NCBI GenBank assembly: GCA_963833675.1
Contig: CAWHYW010000022.1
Location: 310,001-374,000, forward strand
Reading direction: 5' to 3'
Length of the DNA: 64,000 nt
DNA from: DASQDN01 sp963833675
GTDB taxonomy: Bacteria; Acidobacteriota; Terriglobia; Bryobacterales; Bryobacteraceae
In this document: one piece after another, positions 25,643-34,591 of the stretch
How positions within the stretch are numbered: the first letter of the stretch is position 1
Layout of the letters: the number at the start of each line of letters is the position of its first letter
Made by a program: the position numbers and the translations under genes
Notes under the pieces: generated by a model
Databases searched by the model: none
Seen by the model: only the letters and a program-made list of their open reading frames with translations
Told to the model about the DNA's origin: nothing

Positions 25643-26758
25643 TCATATGCGCATCGGCATGATTACGTAACGATAACGGCCGTTGCCGTCGCCGCCGGCT
25701 GGTCGCATCTCGCCGGCGCTTTGCGCATCGCGAAAGTGGAACGATACGTTGTCCTCCGTGGACGCGCGCAAAAAATCGAGCATGTACTGCGCATTGAATC
25801 CGATGTCCGTTTGCGCGCCGCCGTATTCCGCCGGAATAGTCTCTTCGCTTTCTCCGGTCTCGGACGAAGAGGAGTGTACTTTCAGTTCACCCGGAATCAC
25901 CTGCAACCGGATCGCGCGCGAACGCTCGTCGGAAAATTGGGCTACGCGCTCGATCGCAGCCCTGAGTTCATCCTTCCGCAGAGTTACGGAGTTCGGCTGA
26001 TCTTTCGGAAGAACGCGCTCGTAGTCCGGAAAATTCCCGGTCAACTTGCGGGAGATCAACAATCTGTCTCCAATTTCGAAAAACAGGTGATTGTCGTCAG
26101 CGGAGAAACGCAACAGATCGCCCTCTCCAGCCTCGCCGGACAGTTTCACCAGTTCCTGCATTGCCTTGCGCGGAAGCAGCGCCTTGAAGGGCGCTCCCAG
26201 CGACGGCAGCGGCACCGCTGATTCGATCAACGCCAGGCGGTGACCATCCGTTGCAACCATCGTCAGACCGTCGCTCTTTAAAAGCAGCAACGCTCCGTTC
26301 AAAGTGAATCGCGATTCTTCCGCCGAGATTGCGAAAATCGTTTTTTGGACCATCTCCGCCAGAGTGCTGATTGGAATCTCGGCGAGTAAATCCGGCATTT
26401 GCGGTAACTCCGGGAAGCTCTCGCGAGACATTCCAGCCATTCGCGTACGAGACCGTCCGCACAACAGATTCACCCATTGGTTATCGCCGAACTTCAGCTG
26501 AATATCTGCGTCGGGTAGAAGTCGAACATAATCCAGAAGCTTGCGCGCTGGAATAGTACCCGCGCCTTGCCGCGATATTTTGGCCGGGCAGCTGCACCGA
26601 ATTCCCAGTTCGAGGTCGGTGGCGGTAAGCACAACACGATCCCCGTCCGTCTCAAACAGGACGTTCGACAAAATCGGGATCGTGGTCTTCTTCTCGACAA
26701 CGCCTTGCGAGAGGCTCAGTTCTCGAACCAGTTCGGCCTTGCTGACGGTAAACTCCAC
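25643..26758 (-). CDS. dnaN: DNA polymerase III beta sliding clamp
   Basis: 371 aa from the GTG at 26758 (VEFTVSKAELVRELSLSQGVVEKKTTIPILSNV), chosen because GAGGAG stands 9 bases before it; the frame is open further upstream but that part is not clamp-like. Three clamp domains are visible (LTATDLELGIRC, FTLNGALLLL...VATDGHRLALIE, IGFNAQYMLDFLRA) and the C-terminus ends YVIMPMRI, the usual form. It encircles DNA as a dimer and tethers the replicase. Between dnaA and gyrB on the same strand. Confidence 0.95.
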   Translation of the reverse strand: MEFTVSKAELVRELSLSQGVVEKKTTIPILSNVLFETDGDRVVLTATDLELGIRCSCPAKISRQGAGTIPARKLLDYVRLLPDADIQLKFGDNQWVNLLCGRSRTRMAGMSRESFPELPQMPDLLAEIPISTLAEMVQKTIFAISAEESRFTLNGALLLLKSDGLTMVATDGHRLALIESAVPLPSLGAPFKALLPRKAMQELVKLSGEAGEGDLLRFSADDNHLFFEIGDRLLISRKLTGNFPDYERVLPKDQPNSVTLRKDELRAAIERVAQFSDERSRAIRLQVIPGELKVHSSSSETGESEETIPAEYGGAQTDIGFNAQYMLDFLRASTEDNVSFHFRDAQSAGEMRPAGGDGNGRYRYVIMPMRI

Positions 26759-27032
26759 GTTCGGGCGCTCCTCACGAAACTGCTGATGGTCGTCTCTCCG
26801 CCCTCGGCTTTCTCTTCTGAGCGGGTTATTCCTACAAACCAAAATAGAATCGTATTAGTAGGGTCTGTGGAAATGTTAGTATCTCTCTAAATTATACAAA
26901 AAACAGCGGCTTCTCGTCATCTCGGAGTGTTGAAAGCCGGGTACCCTCATTTGCGAAAGTGCAGATCCCCACCAAATCTTCACACGTTTCCCCCCACAGG
27001 AGGGTGCCGGTCCTGTGGAAAACCTTGTAAGT
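26759..27032. other. Candidate replication origin region (dnaA-dnaN intergenic)
   Basis: This 274-bp gap between the dnaA stop and the dnaN start has no credible gene. It holds TGTGGAAAA (27014-27022) and TGTGGAAAT (26866-26874), both close to the DnaA box TGTGGATAA, a CCCCCCACAGG stretch and an AT-rich tract (CTAAATTATACAAAAAA, 26888-26904) that could be an unwinding element. Boxes are few and imperfect, so this may also be just the dnaN promoter region. Confidence 0.45.
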
Positions 27033-28346
27033 CTAATGGAATGAATCGATTATGCTGTGGATCATTCTGTTTAAATCCGGGTCGGTGTGGCGTAATTGCT
27101 CGATTTTGTTGATCGAGTGCAGTACGGTGGTGTGATGCTTACCCCCGAACAGCCTGCCAATCTCCGGCAGCGAAGCCTGAGTGAGTTCCTTGACCAGGTA
27201 CATAGCAACCTGCCGCGGGTAGGCAATCTGTCGAGAGTTCGATTTTTGCTTCAGTTGATTCGGCTGTAGCGAAAATCGATCGGCGACCGCCTTCAGCACC
27301 GCTTCCATCGTCACCTTCCGCTCCGAGCCGCCGGTAATATGCTTCAACACCTGCTGTGCCATCGGTAGTGTGATCGGAGTACCGGTAACCGAGGAATACG
27401 CGAGAAGCTTCACCAAGGCGCCTTCCAATTCGCGGACGTTTGACTTCGTTTTAGTCGCGATGAAAATCCTTACATCCTCCGGAAGAGCAATGCCGTCCTG
27501 CTCGGCCTTCTTGTCCAGAATCGCCATCTTCGTCTCGAGGTCCGGAGGTTGAACGTCTACCATCAGCCCCCATTCGAATCGGGATCGCAATCGCTCCAAC
27601 AATCCAGGCGTATGCTTGGGAGTCGTATCGCTGGAAATCACGATCTGTTTCTGATGTTCGTAGAGTTCGTTAAAGGTGTAAAAGAACTCTTCCTGCGTTC
27701 GCTCTTTCCCGCCAATCACCTGGATGTCATCGATCAGCAGCGCGTCGGCTGAACGATAGTGCTGGTGAAACTGCGGCATGCGATCCAGCTTTATGCAGTT
27801 AATCATCTGGTTCATGAACTTCTCGCTGGTGGTGTACACGATGCGCATACCAGCGAAATTTTCTACCAGGGATTTTCCGATCGCGTGCATCAGGTGGGTC
27901 TTGCCCATGCCCACGCCGCCATAGATGAACAACGGGTTATACGAGCGCGCGGGTGACGTGGCCACTGCCTTCGCCGCCGCATGCGCAAACTGATTACACG
28001 GACCGACGACGAAGTTGTCGAAATTGAACTTGAAGTTGACCTGAGGAGCCGTCGATGCCTGAAACAGAGAGAGGTCCGAAGAAGCTGATTGTGGCAGCAT
28101 TGGAGCGACTCCTGGATTCACCTCGTAGGTGACCCGCCCATACGGCATTTCGAGTTCTCGAATGGCCGAATACACTGCGTCTGCATATTCAACCTCCATG
28201 AAAGAGCGCGTCGCCTCGTCTGGAGTGGTGACAACGATCGTGTCGCCATCTGCGCTCCGAAAGGCGGTGCGCGCTACCCAATTCCGAAAGGCTTCAGCCT
28301 GAATTTTTTCCTGAAGACGTCGCTTGATGAGGTCCCAGGAGTTCAT
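27033..28346 (-). CDS. dnaA: Chromosomal replication initiator DnaA
   Basis: 437 aa from the ATG at 28346 (MNSWDLIKRRLQEKIQAEAF), the standard DnaA N-terminus; 24 further codons are open upstream but not family-like. Domain III: Walker A YGGVGMGKTHLMHAIG, Walker B ALLIDDIQVIGG, sensor motifs PDLETKMAIL and TKTKSNVRELEGAL. Domain IV has the DNA-binding signature GRLFGGKHHTTVLHSINKI; the usual GxRDHTTV reads GGKHHTTV, a known variant. It binds DnaA boxes to open the origin. Three box-like sites lie directly upstream, consistent with autoregulation. Confidence 0.96.
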   Translation of the reverse strand: MNSWDLIKRRLQEKIQAEAFRNWVARTAFRSADGDTIVVTTPDEATRSFMEVEYADAVYSAIRELEMPYGRVTYEVNPGVAPMLPQSASSDLSLFQASTAPQVNFKFNFDNFVVGPCNQFAHAAAKAVATSPARSYNPLFIYGGVGMGKTHLMHAIGKSLVENFAGMRIVYTTSEKFMNQMINCIKLDRMPQFHQHYRSADALLIDDIQVIGGKERTQEEFFYTFNELYEHQKQIVISSDTTPKHTPGLLERLRSRFEWGLMVDVQPPDLETKMAILDKKAEQDGIALPEDVRIFIATKTKSNVRELEGALVKLLAYSSVTGTPITLPMAQQVLKHITGGSERKVTMEAVLKAVADRFSLQPNQLKQKSNSRQIAYPRQVAMYLVKELTQASLPEIGRLFGGKHHTTVLHSINKIEQLRHTDPDLNRMIHSIIDSFH

Positions 28347-28375
28347 GGTTGTGTCTGTTGTCACGTACACAGTAC

Positions 28376-28407
28376 TTTTCCACAGGTTTCCCACAGTTTG
28401 TGGAAAA
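28376..28407. promoter_or_regulatory. Cluster of three DnaA-box-like sites upstream of dnaA
   Basis: TTTTCCACA (28376-28384), TTTCCCACA (28387-28395) and the inverted TGTGGAAAA (28399-28407) occur within 32 bp, 30-60 bp before the dnaA start. Two equal TTTTCCACA, one change from the TTATCCACA consensus. The rest of 28408-28638 shows nothing I can name. Likely dnaA autoregulation, possibly part of a bipartite origin. Confidence 0.6.
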
Positions 28408-28638
28408 CGAGCATACACCGCCCCTCATCTCTCCTTGGGAAGTTCTTGTTGGAGAGGGCCGGTGTTTCGAATCGGTCTGAACAATCTCTAGAAGGCCGTG
28501 CGGAACCTCAGTCTAACACACATGTATGGGGGGAATGGCTAGTACTTTTGAGAAATATATCTTGATTCCTTTCAGAAAGTTACCGAGAAGAAAAACAAAG
28601 TTCCCGGATTGTGGTTTAGGCATTACGATTGCTTTAAA

Positions 28639-28668
28639 TTGACAACCGGAACGATCGCTTGCGAGAAT
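28639..28668 (+). promoter_or_regulatory. Promoter of tRNA-Gly
   Basis: TTGACA at 28639-28644 and GAGAAT at 28663-28668 (4/6) with an 18-bp spacer; the start would fall 7-8 bases before the tRNA 5' end. Confidence 0.5.
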
Positions 28669-28682
28669 AGAAACGTCGATCA

Positions 28683-28758
<76 letters not shown>

Positions 28759-28866
28759 ACCTCAATCTTGTGGGACTCCGCACGTGGTCCACCGCCCTTG
28801 CCACCTATCATGGCCGTTGCTCCAGCCAGGATCTTGTTGTCGGCATAGTCCCTACCTGCAACGGTA

Positions 28867-30213
28867 TCAGCTCCCGAAAACGTTCGAGTCCAAAAAATCG
28901 TTTCGAAATTTGCCCTTGGGATCGAACTTCGTCGCGAGGTGAATGAAGTCGGGCAGTTTGGGATATCTCGCCCTCAGCTCGGATGGAGCAAGCGTGAACA
29001 GCTTGCCCCAGTGAGGACGGACCTGATATGAGGAAAGCTCTTTTTCAATCAGCGGCAGCAACCGTCTGACGGCGGTCCAGTCCTGCTTCCAGGTGAAATG
29101 GATGGCAACGCTCGATTGGCGGTAGCACGGGCTCATCCAGAGATCGTCCTCCGCGATCGTGCGGATCTCGGAGATAAGCAGGTGCGGACTTACCTGATCG
29201 CGCAGGCGCTCGATTGCTAGAATGGCATCGACGGCATAGCGTCTCGGCACGAAATATTCTGACTGTAGTTCCTTGCCCGCGCTCGGCGTGAAGCCCATGC
29301 GAAAGTGTGGCAATCGGTCATACCAGGGCCCGGGCACTCCCATTTGCTCAGTACAGTTTTCGGCGGAAAGCTCGGAAATCGGGTGTAGGTTACGAGTCGC
29401 GAGCTTTGCTCCATAAAATTCGGCGGGCGCTACGAAGTTTTTTTCGGGAGTGACACGGCTTTTGATCCAGACTTCGTTGACACGCTGATGCTGCCAGTCG
29501 GTGAAGAGACTGACACTGTAGCCACTCGACTGAATTGCATCAAAGTGCTCCTTCATCTGAGGGAGCGGAAGATTCTGATAGACGTACTGCCTGACGTCAA
29601 ATGCCGGTTGAATGTCGAGAGTGATACGCGTAATGACCCCGAACGCGCCGAGCGAAACGACGGCTCCGCGAAAGATTTCTCCGTCGGATGCCCGGGAGAG
29701 TTTTACGACTTCTCCCGCTGCCGTCACGAATTCGATGCCCGAAACCGCCGTGGCCAGATTGCCATTCTTTTCGCCTGAGCCGTGTGTGGCCGTGCTGCAC
29801 GCTCCTGCGATGGAAATATGCGGAAGCGAGGCCAGGTTGTGCAGGGCAAATCCTTTGCGGTGGAGGACAGGACTGAGTTGGCCATACTTTATGCCGGCGT
29901 CGACTGTCACGGTATGAGCCTGTTCGTCGATCGCAATGTTAGCCATCGCCGGCTTGAGCGACAGCAGATTGTGACGGCTATCGGCGATCGCGTTGAAGCA
30001 GTGGCGTGAACCGAGCACCTTCCATTTCTCCTGCGATGCGAGCAGAGAACGGATCTGATCAACCGTGGCAGCTTCTTGCAGCCGGTCCGTGCCGTAGGTG
30101 AGATTGCCAGCCCAGTTTGTGAGTTTTTCCGTCGCCGGCAGCGCAGAAAGCGATTGGGCGACAGGACTGGCGACCCCAGCCGAGAGCAGTTTTAGAAAGG
30201 TTCGTTTACGCAT
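28867..30213 (-). CDS. FAD-linked alditol/xylitol oxidase-like or aldonolactone oxidase, exported
   Basis: 448 aa of the VAO flavoprotein family with a C-terminal D-arabinono-1,4-lactone oxidase (ALO) domain. The N-terminal FAD half has VLGSRHCFNAIADS with H71 as the probable covalent FAD attachment (as in alditol oxidase), and ISIAGACSTATHGSG. The C-terminus has VRPHWGKLFTL and FDPKGKFRNDFL, typical of AldO and ALO. An N-terminal signal (MRKRTFLKLLSAGVASPVAQSL) suggests export. Expected reaction is oxidation of a polyol or aldonolactone with release of H2O2. The gene is separate from its neighbours. Confidence 0.8.
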   Translation of the reverse strand: MRKRTFLKLLSAGVASPVAQSLSALPATEKLTNWAGNLTYGTDRLQEAATVDQIRSLLASQEKWKVLGSRHCFNAIADSRHNLLSLKPAMANIAIDEQAHTVTVDAGIKYGQLSPVLHRKGFALHNLASLPHISIAGACSTATHGSGEKNGNLATAVSGIEFVTAAGEVVKLSRASDGEIFRGAVVSLGAFGVITRITLDIQPAFDVRQYVYQNLPLPQMKEHFDAIQSSGYSVSLFTDWQHQRVNEVWIKSRVTPEKNFVAPAEFYGAKLATRNLHPISELSAENCTEQMGVPGPWYDRLPHFRMGFTPSAGKELQSEYFVPRRYAVDAILAIERLRDQVSPHLLISEIRTIAEDDLWMSPCYRQSSVAIHFTWKQDWTAVRRLLPLIEKELSSYQVRPHWGKLFTLAPSELRARYPKLPDFIHLATKFDPKGKFRNDFLDSNVFGS

Positions 30214-30282
30214 GGTCGCGGAGGGATGATATCAGAGTCTGACGAAATTGCCCTATGAAGATGCTGGTTTCGACTGGCGAGT

Positions 30283-30777
30283 CTATTCGGAGCCCTTACC
30301 GGACACGAGATCCAAGCGTAGATAAATCGCGTTGGGAGTGGAGAATTCAGAATACGGACCTACCTCAACAAAGCCCATCCGGCGGTAGAGGTCAAGAGCG
30401 GTATCCATCACCGGCAAGGTATCGGCGTAGAGACTTCGATACCCGCAGCGACGAGCCTCTCCGGTCAATCTCGCCAGCAACTCGGCGGCGATCCCGCGTC
30501 GCCGATACGCCGGATCGACATATAGCCGTTTGGCTTCACAGGCGTCACGGCCGAGAGGACGGAACGCCGCAGTGGCGGCAGGCTGTCCGTCGATGCGAAG
30601 CAGGAACAGGCGACCGGCCGGAGGGGAATACTTACCGGGAAGCTCACGAAGTTCCTCCTCGAAGCCTTGAAATTCAAATGGAAGGCCGAGGGCCTTCCAT
30701 TAGGCGGTCCAGAGTTCGCGCACTGCGTCGATAGCGTTGATCTCACTACGTTCCACAATCTGCACGAGCCAATTCAT
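30283..30777 (-). pseudogene. GNAT acetyltransferase with an in-frame stop
   Basis: One frame of ~164 codons on the minus strand encodes a GNAT enzyme: ATG at 30777 (MNWLVQIVERSEINAIDAVRELWTA, then TAA at 30702-30700), then FEFQGFEEELRELPGKY, RLFLLRIDGQPAATAAFR, the acetyl-CoA motif A KRLYVDPAYRRRGIAAELL and the C-terminal ALDLYRRMGFVEVGPY. Only the single TAA interrupts it; a Y or E/K codon would restore a full-length protein. Either a base substitution in the assembly or a genuine nonsense mutation. Translation of the motif-A half would need an internal start, and no ATG or GTG sits well. It is divergent from ilvA. Confidence 0.65.
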
Positions 30778-30799
30778 GGTCTGAGGCTATCATTGACAC

Positions 30800-32011
30800 T
30801 TGACGGTGAACATCCAGGACATAGAAGCAGCACGAGAACGGATCAAGCCTTTTATCTTTGAATCTCCTCTCGTCTATACCGAGACGCTTTCGACCTTGAC
30901 CGGGAACTCGGTCCATCTGAAGCTCGAAAATCTGCAGATGACCGGCTCTTTCAAGGAGCGCGGCGCTTTGAACCGGCTGCTTACGCTCAGCGATGAAGAG
31001 AGAGCGCGAGGTGTCATTGCAGCTTCGGCGGGAAATCATGCGCAGGCGCTCGCATTCCACGCGGGCCGCCGGGGCTTGCGATGCGAGATCTGGATGCCGC
31101 TGCACACACCGCTGATCAAGGTCTCTTCCACGCGATCCCACGGCGCGAGCGTCGTCCTTCACGGCAATAACTACGATGAGGCCTACGAAGGCGCGCTCCG
31201 CCGCGGCGTCGAGGCAAACCTGACATTTATTCATGCCTTCGACGATCAGGACGTCATCGCAGGTCAGGGAACGCTCGGGCTCGAAATGCTCGCGCAAAGG
31301 CCCGACCTGGATGCGTTGCTTGTGCCTGTCGGCGGAGGCGGACTGATCGGTGGGATTGGTTGCGCAGTGAAGGAGCGGCGTCCGGAAATCGAGATCATCG
31401 GCGTGCAGACGGAAGCTCTCCCATCAATGCGAGACGCCATGATTGCGGGCATGCCCGTCACGCTGGCCCACAGCGCCACAGTTGCCGATGGAATCGCCGT
31501 CCGGCGAGCCGGATCGCAAACATTCGACCTGGTAAAGAAGTATGTGGACCGTATCATAACGGTGGACGAAGAGGAGATCGCGCAGGCCATCCTGATCCTT
31601 CTTGAGCGGGAGAAGACCGTAGCAGAAGGCGCAGGAGCCGCCGCCCTTGCCGCGTTGATGACGCGCAAGGCCGGTCTGGAAGGCTGCAAAGTAGCAGTTC
31701 TCGTCTCGGGCGGGAATGTCGATGTGAATCTGCTGGCCCGGATTATCGAGCGCGGATTGGTACGGGATGGCCGGCGGATCCGATTACAGGTTCGTTTGCA
31801 GGACCGGCCCGGATCGCTTCAACAACTCGCGACCATCGTTGCGCAGCACAGCGCCAATATCATCGAGACGTTTCATAACCGGCAACACTTCGGCGCGAGC
31901 CTCGGAGAGACCGCCATCGATATGACGCTGGAGACTCGCGGCCGGGAGCACTCGCACGAAGTACTGTGCGCCTTAACCGACGCGCAGTATGAGTATCAAC
32001 TGATTTCCTAG
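30800..32011 (+). CDS. ilvA: Threonine ammonia-lyase (dehydratase) with C-terminal ACT domain
   Basis: 403 aa. PLP fold type II: lysine of MTGSFKERGALNRL binds PLP; ASAGNHAQALAFHAGRRG, VPVGGGGLIGGIG and the SGGNVDVNLL C-terminal PLP motif follow. The last ~75 residues (RIRLQVRLQDRPGSLQQL) form an ACT domain. The size matches the short, single-ACT form (TdcB/IlvA-like) that converts threonine to 2-oxobutanoate and ammonia, either in isoleucine synthesis or threonine breakdown. TTG at 30800 or GTG at 30806 may be the start. It converges with the next gene. Confidence 0.9.
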   Translation: MTVNIQDIEAARERIKPFIFESPLVYTETLSTLTGNSVHLKLENLQMTGSFKERGALNRLLTLSDEERARGVIAASAGNHAQALAFHAGRRGLRCEIWMPLHTPLIKVSSTRSHGASVVLHGNNYDEAYEGALRRGVEANLTFIHAFDDQDVIAGQGTLGLEMLAQRPDLDALLVPVGGGGLIGGIGCAVKERRPEIEIIGVQTEALPSMRDAMIAGMPVTLAHSATVADGIAVRRAGSQTFDLVKKYVDRIITVDEEEIAQAILILLEREKTVAEGAGAAALAALMTRKAGLEGCKVAVLVSGGNVDVNLLARIIERGLVRDGRRIRLQVRLQDRPGSLQQLATIVAQHSANIIETFHNRQHFGASLGETAIDMTLETRGREHSHEVLCALTDAQYEYQLIS

Positions 32012-32012
32012 C

Positions 32013-33392
32013 CTAGCTCCAGAGCCGGTCGTTCACCCGGTCCTTGTCCCATTCCTTCGTAGGCTCGAAATAGCCTTTGTCATTGGGGTCGAGGTGTTGT
32101 TTCATCACCTCGTCGTTGAGAGTGACCCCTAAGCCCGACCGGCTTGGGACCTTCGCGAACCCCTTGTGAAAGAGCGGCTTATCGCCTTGTACCAGATCTT
32201 CCCACCATGGAACGTCAACCGAATGATGCTCGAGAGCAAGGAAGTTCTCGGTCGCCGCGGCGCAGTGGACATTCGCCATGAACGATACCGGTGTGCCCGC
32301 GAAATGCATTGCCATCGGAACGCCATACTCCTCGGCCATGTCGCCGATCTTCTTGGTTTCGAGCAATCCGCCGGAAGTTGCAAGGTCGGGGTGGATGATG
32401 TCGACGGCGTGTGCTTTGCACAATGTCTCGAATCCCTCCTTGAGGTAGATATCTTCACCGGTAAGGAGCGGGATGGCGATGTTGTCTTTGATCTCTTTTA
32501 AAAGGTCGGTGTATTGCCAAGGCACCATGTCTTCAAGCCATGCCATGTTGTATTTCTCCAGCGCACGGCCGAGACGAATGCACGAGTTGACGCCGATGTG
32601 CCCGAAGTGGTCGGCTGCAAGCGGCACCTCATAACCGATGACTTCGCGGACCTGGGCGACGTAATCGGCCATTGCATCGACACCTTTGGGCGTAAGTTCC
32701 ATGCCGGTGAACATATGTTGAACGCGGCCGTAGTCGCGGGAACTGGTGCCCAGCGGACGGGTGAGTGCGCCTGGGATCTTTTCAACGAGATCTACGCCGA
32801 GATCCATTTTCAGGCGGGTAAAACCGTTCTCAGTCATGCGCTTCTTCAGGCGGTCAGCGAAAACTTTCGGGTCATCCGATTCCGTGGTGTCTGCATAGCA
32901 GCGGACCTCATCCCGAAATTTCCCGCCGAGCATCTGATACGCAGGCACGTTGTAGACTTTGCCGGCGATATCCCACAGCGCCATCTCTACGCCACAGACG
33001 CCACCGCCCTGCCGGGCATGGCCGCCAAACTGTTTAATTTTGCGGAATACTTTGTCGACACTACAGGGATTCTCGCCGAGGATGACGCGCTTCAACATCA
33101 ACGCGTAGTTCTTGCTGGCGCCGTCCCGAACTTCTCCGAGGCCGTACACGCCCTGGTTGGTGTCGATTCGAATAATAGGGCAGCGCATCGGCGCGCCGAC
33201 CACGGTGGCGACACGCATGTCGGTGATCTTGAGGTCGGACGGCTTTGAATTCGTGTTTACGTTCTGCTGGTACGCTTCAAGTTGCTCGTCCGACCAGAAC
33301 GTCGCGGCAGCGGCAGCACCGAACGCCTTGAGGAAACCACGACGGTTGGCTGCAGCAGGACGGCCGAGAAGTGCTTTTACAGAGTCTTTCAT
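32013..33392 (-). CDS. Mandelate racemase/muconate lactonizing enzyme-family protein, Tat-exported
   Basis: 459 aa with a twin-arginine signal (ANRRGFLKAFGAAAAATFW). Enolase-superfamily signature: N-terminal capping domain (LKITDMRVATVVG), then the barrel with the KxD-type base RLKMDLGVD, metal ligands in ADHFGHIG (D), EDMVPWQ (E) and TGEDIYLKEG (E), and a late H in the FAGTPVSFMANVH region. This fits acid-sugar dehydratases of the D-galactonate/mannonate class rather than racemases, but the substrate cannot be fixed. Its likely pathway partners are other exported sugar enzymes nearby. Confidence 0.82.
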   Translation of the reverse strand: MKDSVKALLGRPAAANRRGFLKAFGAAAAATFWSDEQLEAYQQNVNTNSKPSDLKITDMRVATVVGAPMRCPIIRIDTNQGVYGLGEVRDGASKNYALMLKRVILGENPCSVDKVFRKIKQFGGHARQGGGVCGVEMALWDIAGKVYNVPAYQMLGGKFRDEVRCYADTTESDDPKVFADRLKKRMTENGFTRLKMDLGVDLVEKIPGALTRPLGTSSRDYGRVQHMFTGMELTPKGVDAMADYVAQVREVIGYEVPLAADHFGHIGVNSCIRLGRALEKYNMAWLEDMVPWQYTDLLKEIKDNIAIPLLTGEDIYLKEGFETLCKAHAVDIIHPDLATSGGLLETKKIGDMAEEYGVPMAMHFAGTPVSFMANVHCAAATENFLALEHHSVDVPWWEDLVQGDKPLFHKGFAKVPSRSGLGVTLNDEVMKQHLDPNDKGYFEPTKEWDKDRVNDRLWS

Positions 33393-33448
33393 AAGTAAGT
33401 CGCCTTTTCTGCCCGAATTCTATCGCAGCAGGGCAATAACCGGTACAG

Positions 33449-33471
33449 GTTGCGGTTACCGTTGCGGTTAC
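33449..33471. repeat. 11-bp direct repeat upstream of the sugar isomerase
   Basis: GTTGCGGTTAC occurs at 33449-33459 and 33461-33471, one base apart, in the divergent gap between the enolase-like gene and the isomerase. Two turns of the helix apart by half would be 21 bp, so the 12-bp period puts both on nearly the same face and could be an operator. Nothing else identifies it. Confidence 0.35.
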
Positions 33472-33548
33472 TCTGCGCTCGCGTTGTCGCAGTTGGGGCG
33501 CATGATAAGCTGAGTCCGACTCAGTAAATCGCAGAAAGGATAAGACCA

Positions 33549-34508
33549 ATGAAAGTTGGCGTATTCACAGCGCTGTTATCCCAGTTTCCTCTCCCCAAGG
33601 TCCTCGAAAAATTGAAGTCGCTGAACATCGACACGGTGGAACTGGGCACCGGCAACTATCCGGGCGATCCGCACTGCAAGCTCTCGATGCTCGACAACGA
33701 GAAGGAGCTGAAAGAGTGGAAGAAGATGCTGGATGACAATGGCATCCACATCAGCGCTCTGAGCTGCCACGGAAATCCGCTGCATCCCGACCCTAAGGTC
33801 GCGAAAGGCTATCAGGATACTTCAAAAAAAACCGTTCTGCTGGCCGAGAAGCTTGGGGTCCCGGTGGTAATCGACTTCTCAGGATGCCCCGGTGATAGCG
33901 ATAACGCCAAGTACCCGAACTGGGTAACGTGCCCCTGGCCGCCTGAGTATTTGGACGTGCTCGAATGGCAGTGGGAGAAGAAGACAATCCCCTATTGGAC
34001 GGAGCACGGGAAGTTCGCGAAGGACCATGGAGTAAAGGTCGCGATTGAAATGCATCCTGGATTCGTGGTGTATAGCCCGGAGACGATGCTGAAGCTGCGC
34101 TCGATTGCGGGGCCATCGGTCGGCTGCAACTACGATCCGAGCCATATGTTCTGGCAAGGAATCGATCCAATCGCCGCTGTGCGACTGTTGGGGGATGCGA
34201 TTTTCCATGTCCACGCGAAAGATACCCAGATCTATGACCGCAACTTGCCGCTGACGGGCGTTCTGGATACGAAGAAGTATACGGATGAGCGGAATCGCGC
34301 GTGGATTTTCCGTACCTGCGGATATGGTCACGCGTTCGGCTGGTGGAAGGAATTTGTCTCTACTCTGCGGATGTTCGGCTACGATTATGTGCTGTCGATC
34401 GAGCACGAGGATTCATTGATGTCGCCGAACGAGGGATTGACGAAGGCTGCCGAATTTTTGAATCAGTTGATCATCAGGGAAGCGCCTGCCGCTCCCTGGT
34501 GGGTGTAG
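33549..34508 (+). CDS. Sugar phosphate isomerase/epimerase (TIM barrel)
   Basis: 319-aa cytosolic xylose isomerase-like TIM barrel. Conserved segments: IDTVELGTGNYPG, IHISALSCHGNPLHPD, VAIEMHPGFVVYSPETMLKL, GCNYDPSHMFWQGIDP and IFHVHAKDTQIYD, then LSIEHEDSLM near the end. E, D, H and E in these give the metal site of the AP endonuclease 2/isomerase family. AAAGGATAAG precedes the ATG. Members of this type (often called inosose/ketohexose epimerase-like) act on sugars; the substrate is unknown. It is divergent from the enolase-superfamily gene, which may act in the same pathway. Confidence 0.85.
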   Translation: MKVGVFTALLSQFPLPKVLEKLKSLNIDTVELGTGNYPGDPHCKLSMLDNEKELKEWKKMLDDNGIHISALSCHGNPLHPDPKVAKGYQDTSKKTVLLAEKLGVPVVIDFSGCPGDSDNAKYPNWVTCPWPPEYLDVLEWQWEKKTIPYWTEHGKFAKDHGVKVAIEMHPGFVVYSPETMLKLRSIAGPSVGCNYDPSHMFWQGIDPIAAVRLLGDAIFHVHAKDTQIYDRNLPLTGVLDTKKYTDERNRAWIFRTCGYGHAFGWWKEFVSTLRMFGYDYVLSIEHEDSLMSPNEGLTKAAEFLNQLIIREAPAAPWWV

Positions 34509-34513
34509 TTTAT

Positions 34514-34545
34514 ATAGGCGACAGTCGGATGGGGCTGCCGCCTAT
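34514..34545. terminator. Hairpin between convergent genes
   Basis: ATAGGCG (34514-34520) pairs with CGCCTAT (34539-34545), continued by CAG/CTG after one mismatch. No T-tract follows on either strand, so it may be a weak bidirectional terminator or simply an RNA 3' end structure. Confidence 0.4.
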
Positions 34546-34591
34546 TCGCGTCGCCACTCGCGATCGAAGATTTGGCGCGCCTTTCAAGACA

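Noticed and set aside
26821..26842. Upstream ATG start for dnaN (28 extra residues)
   Set aside because: The extra residues are arginine-rich and unlike clamp N-termini; GTG 26758 has a ribosome site and the normal VEFTVSKAEL start.
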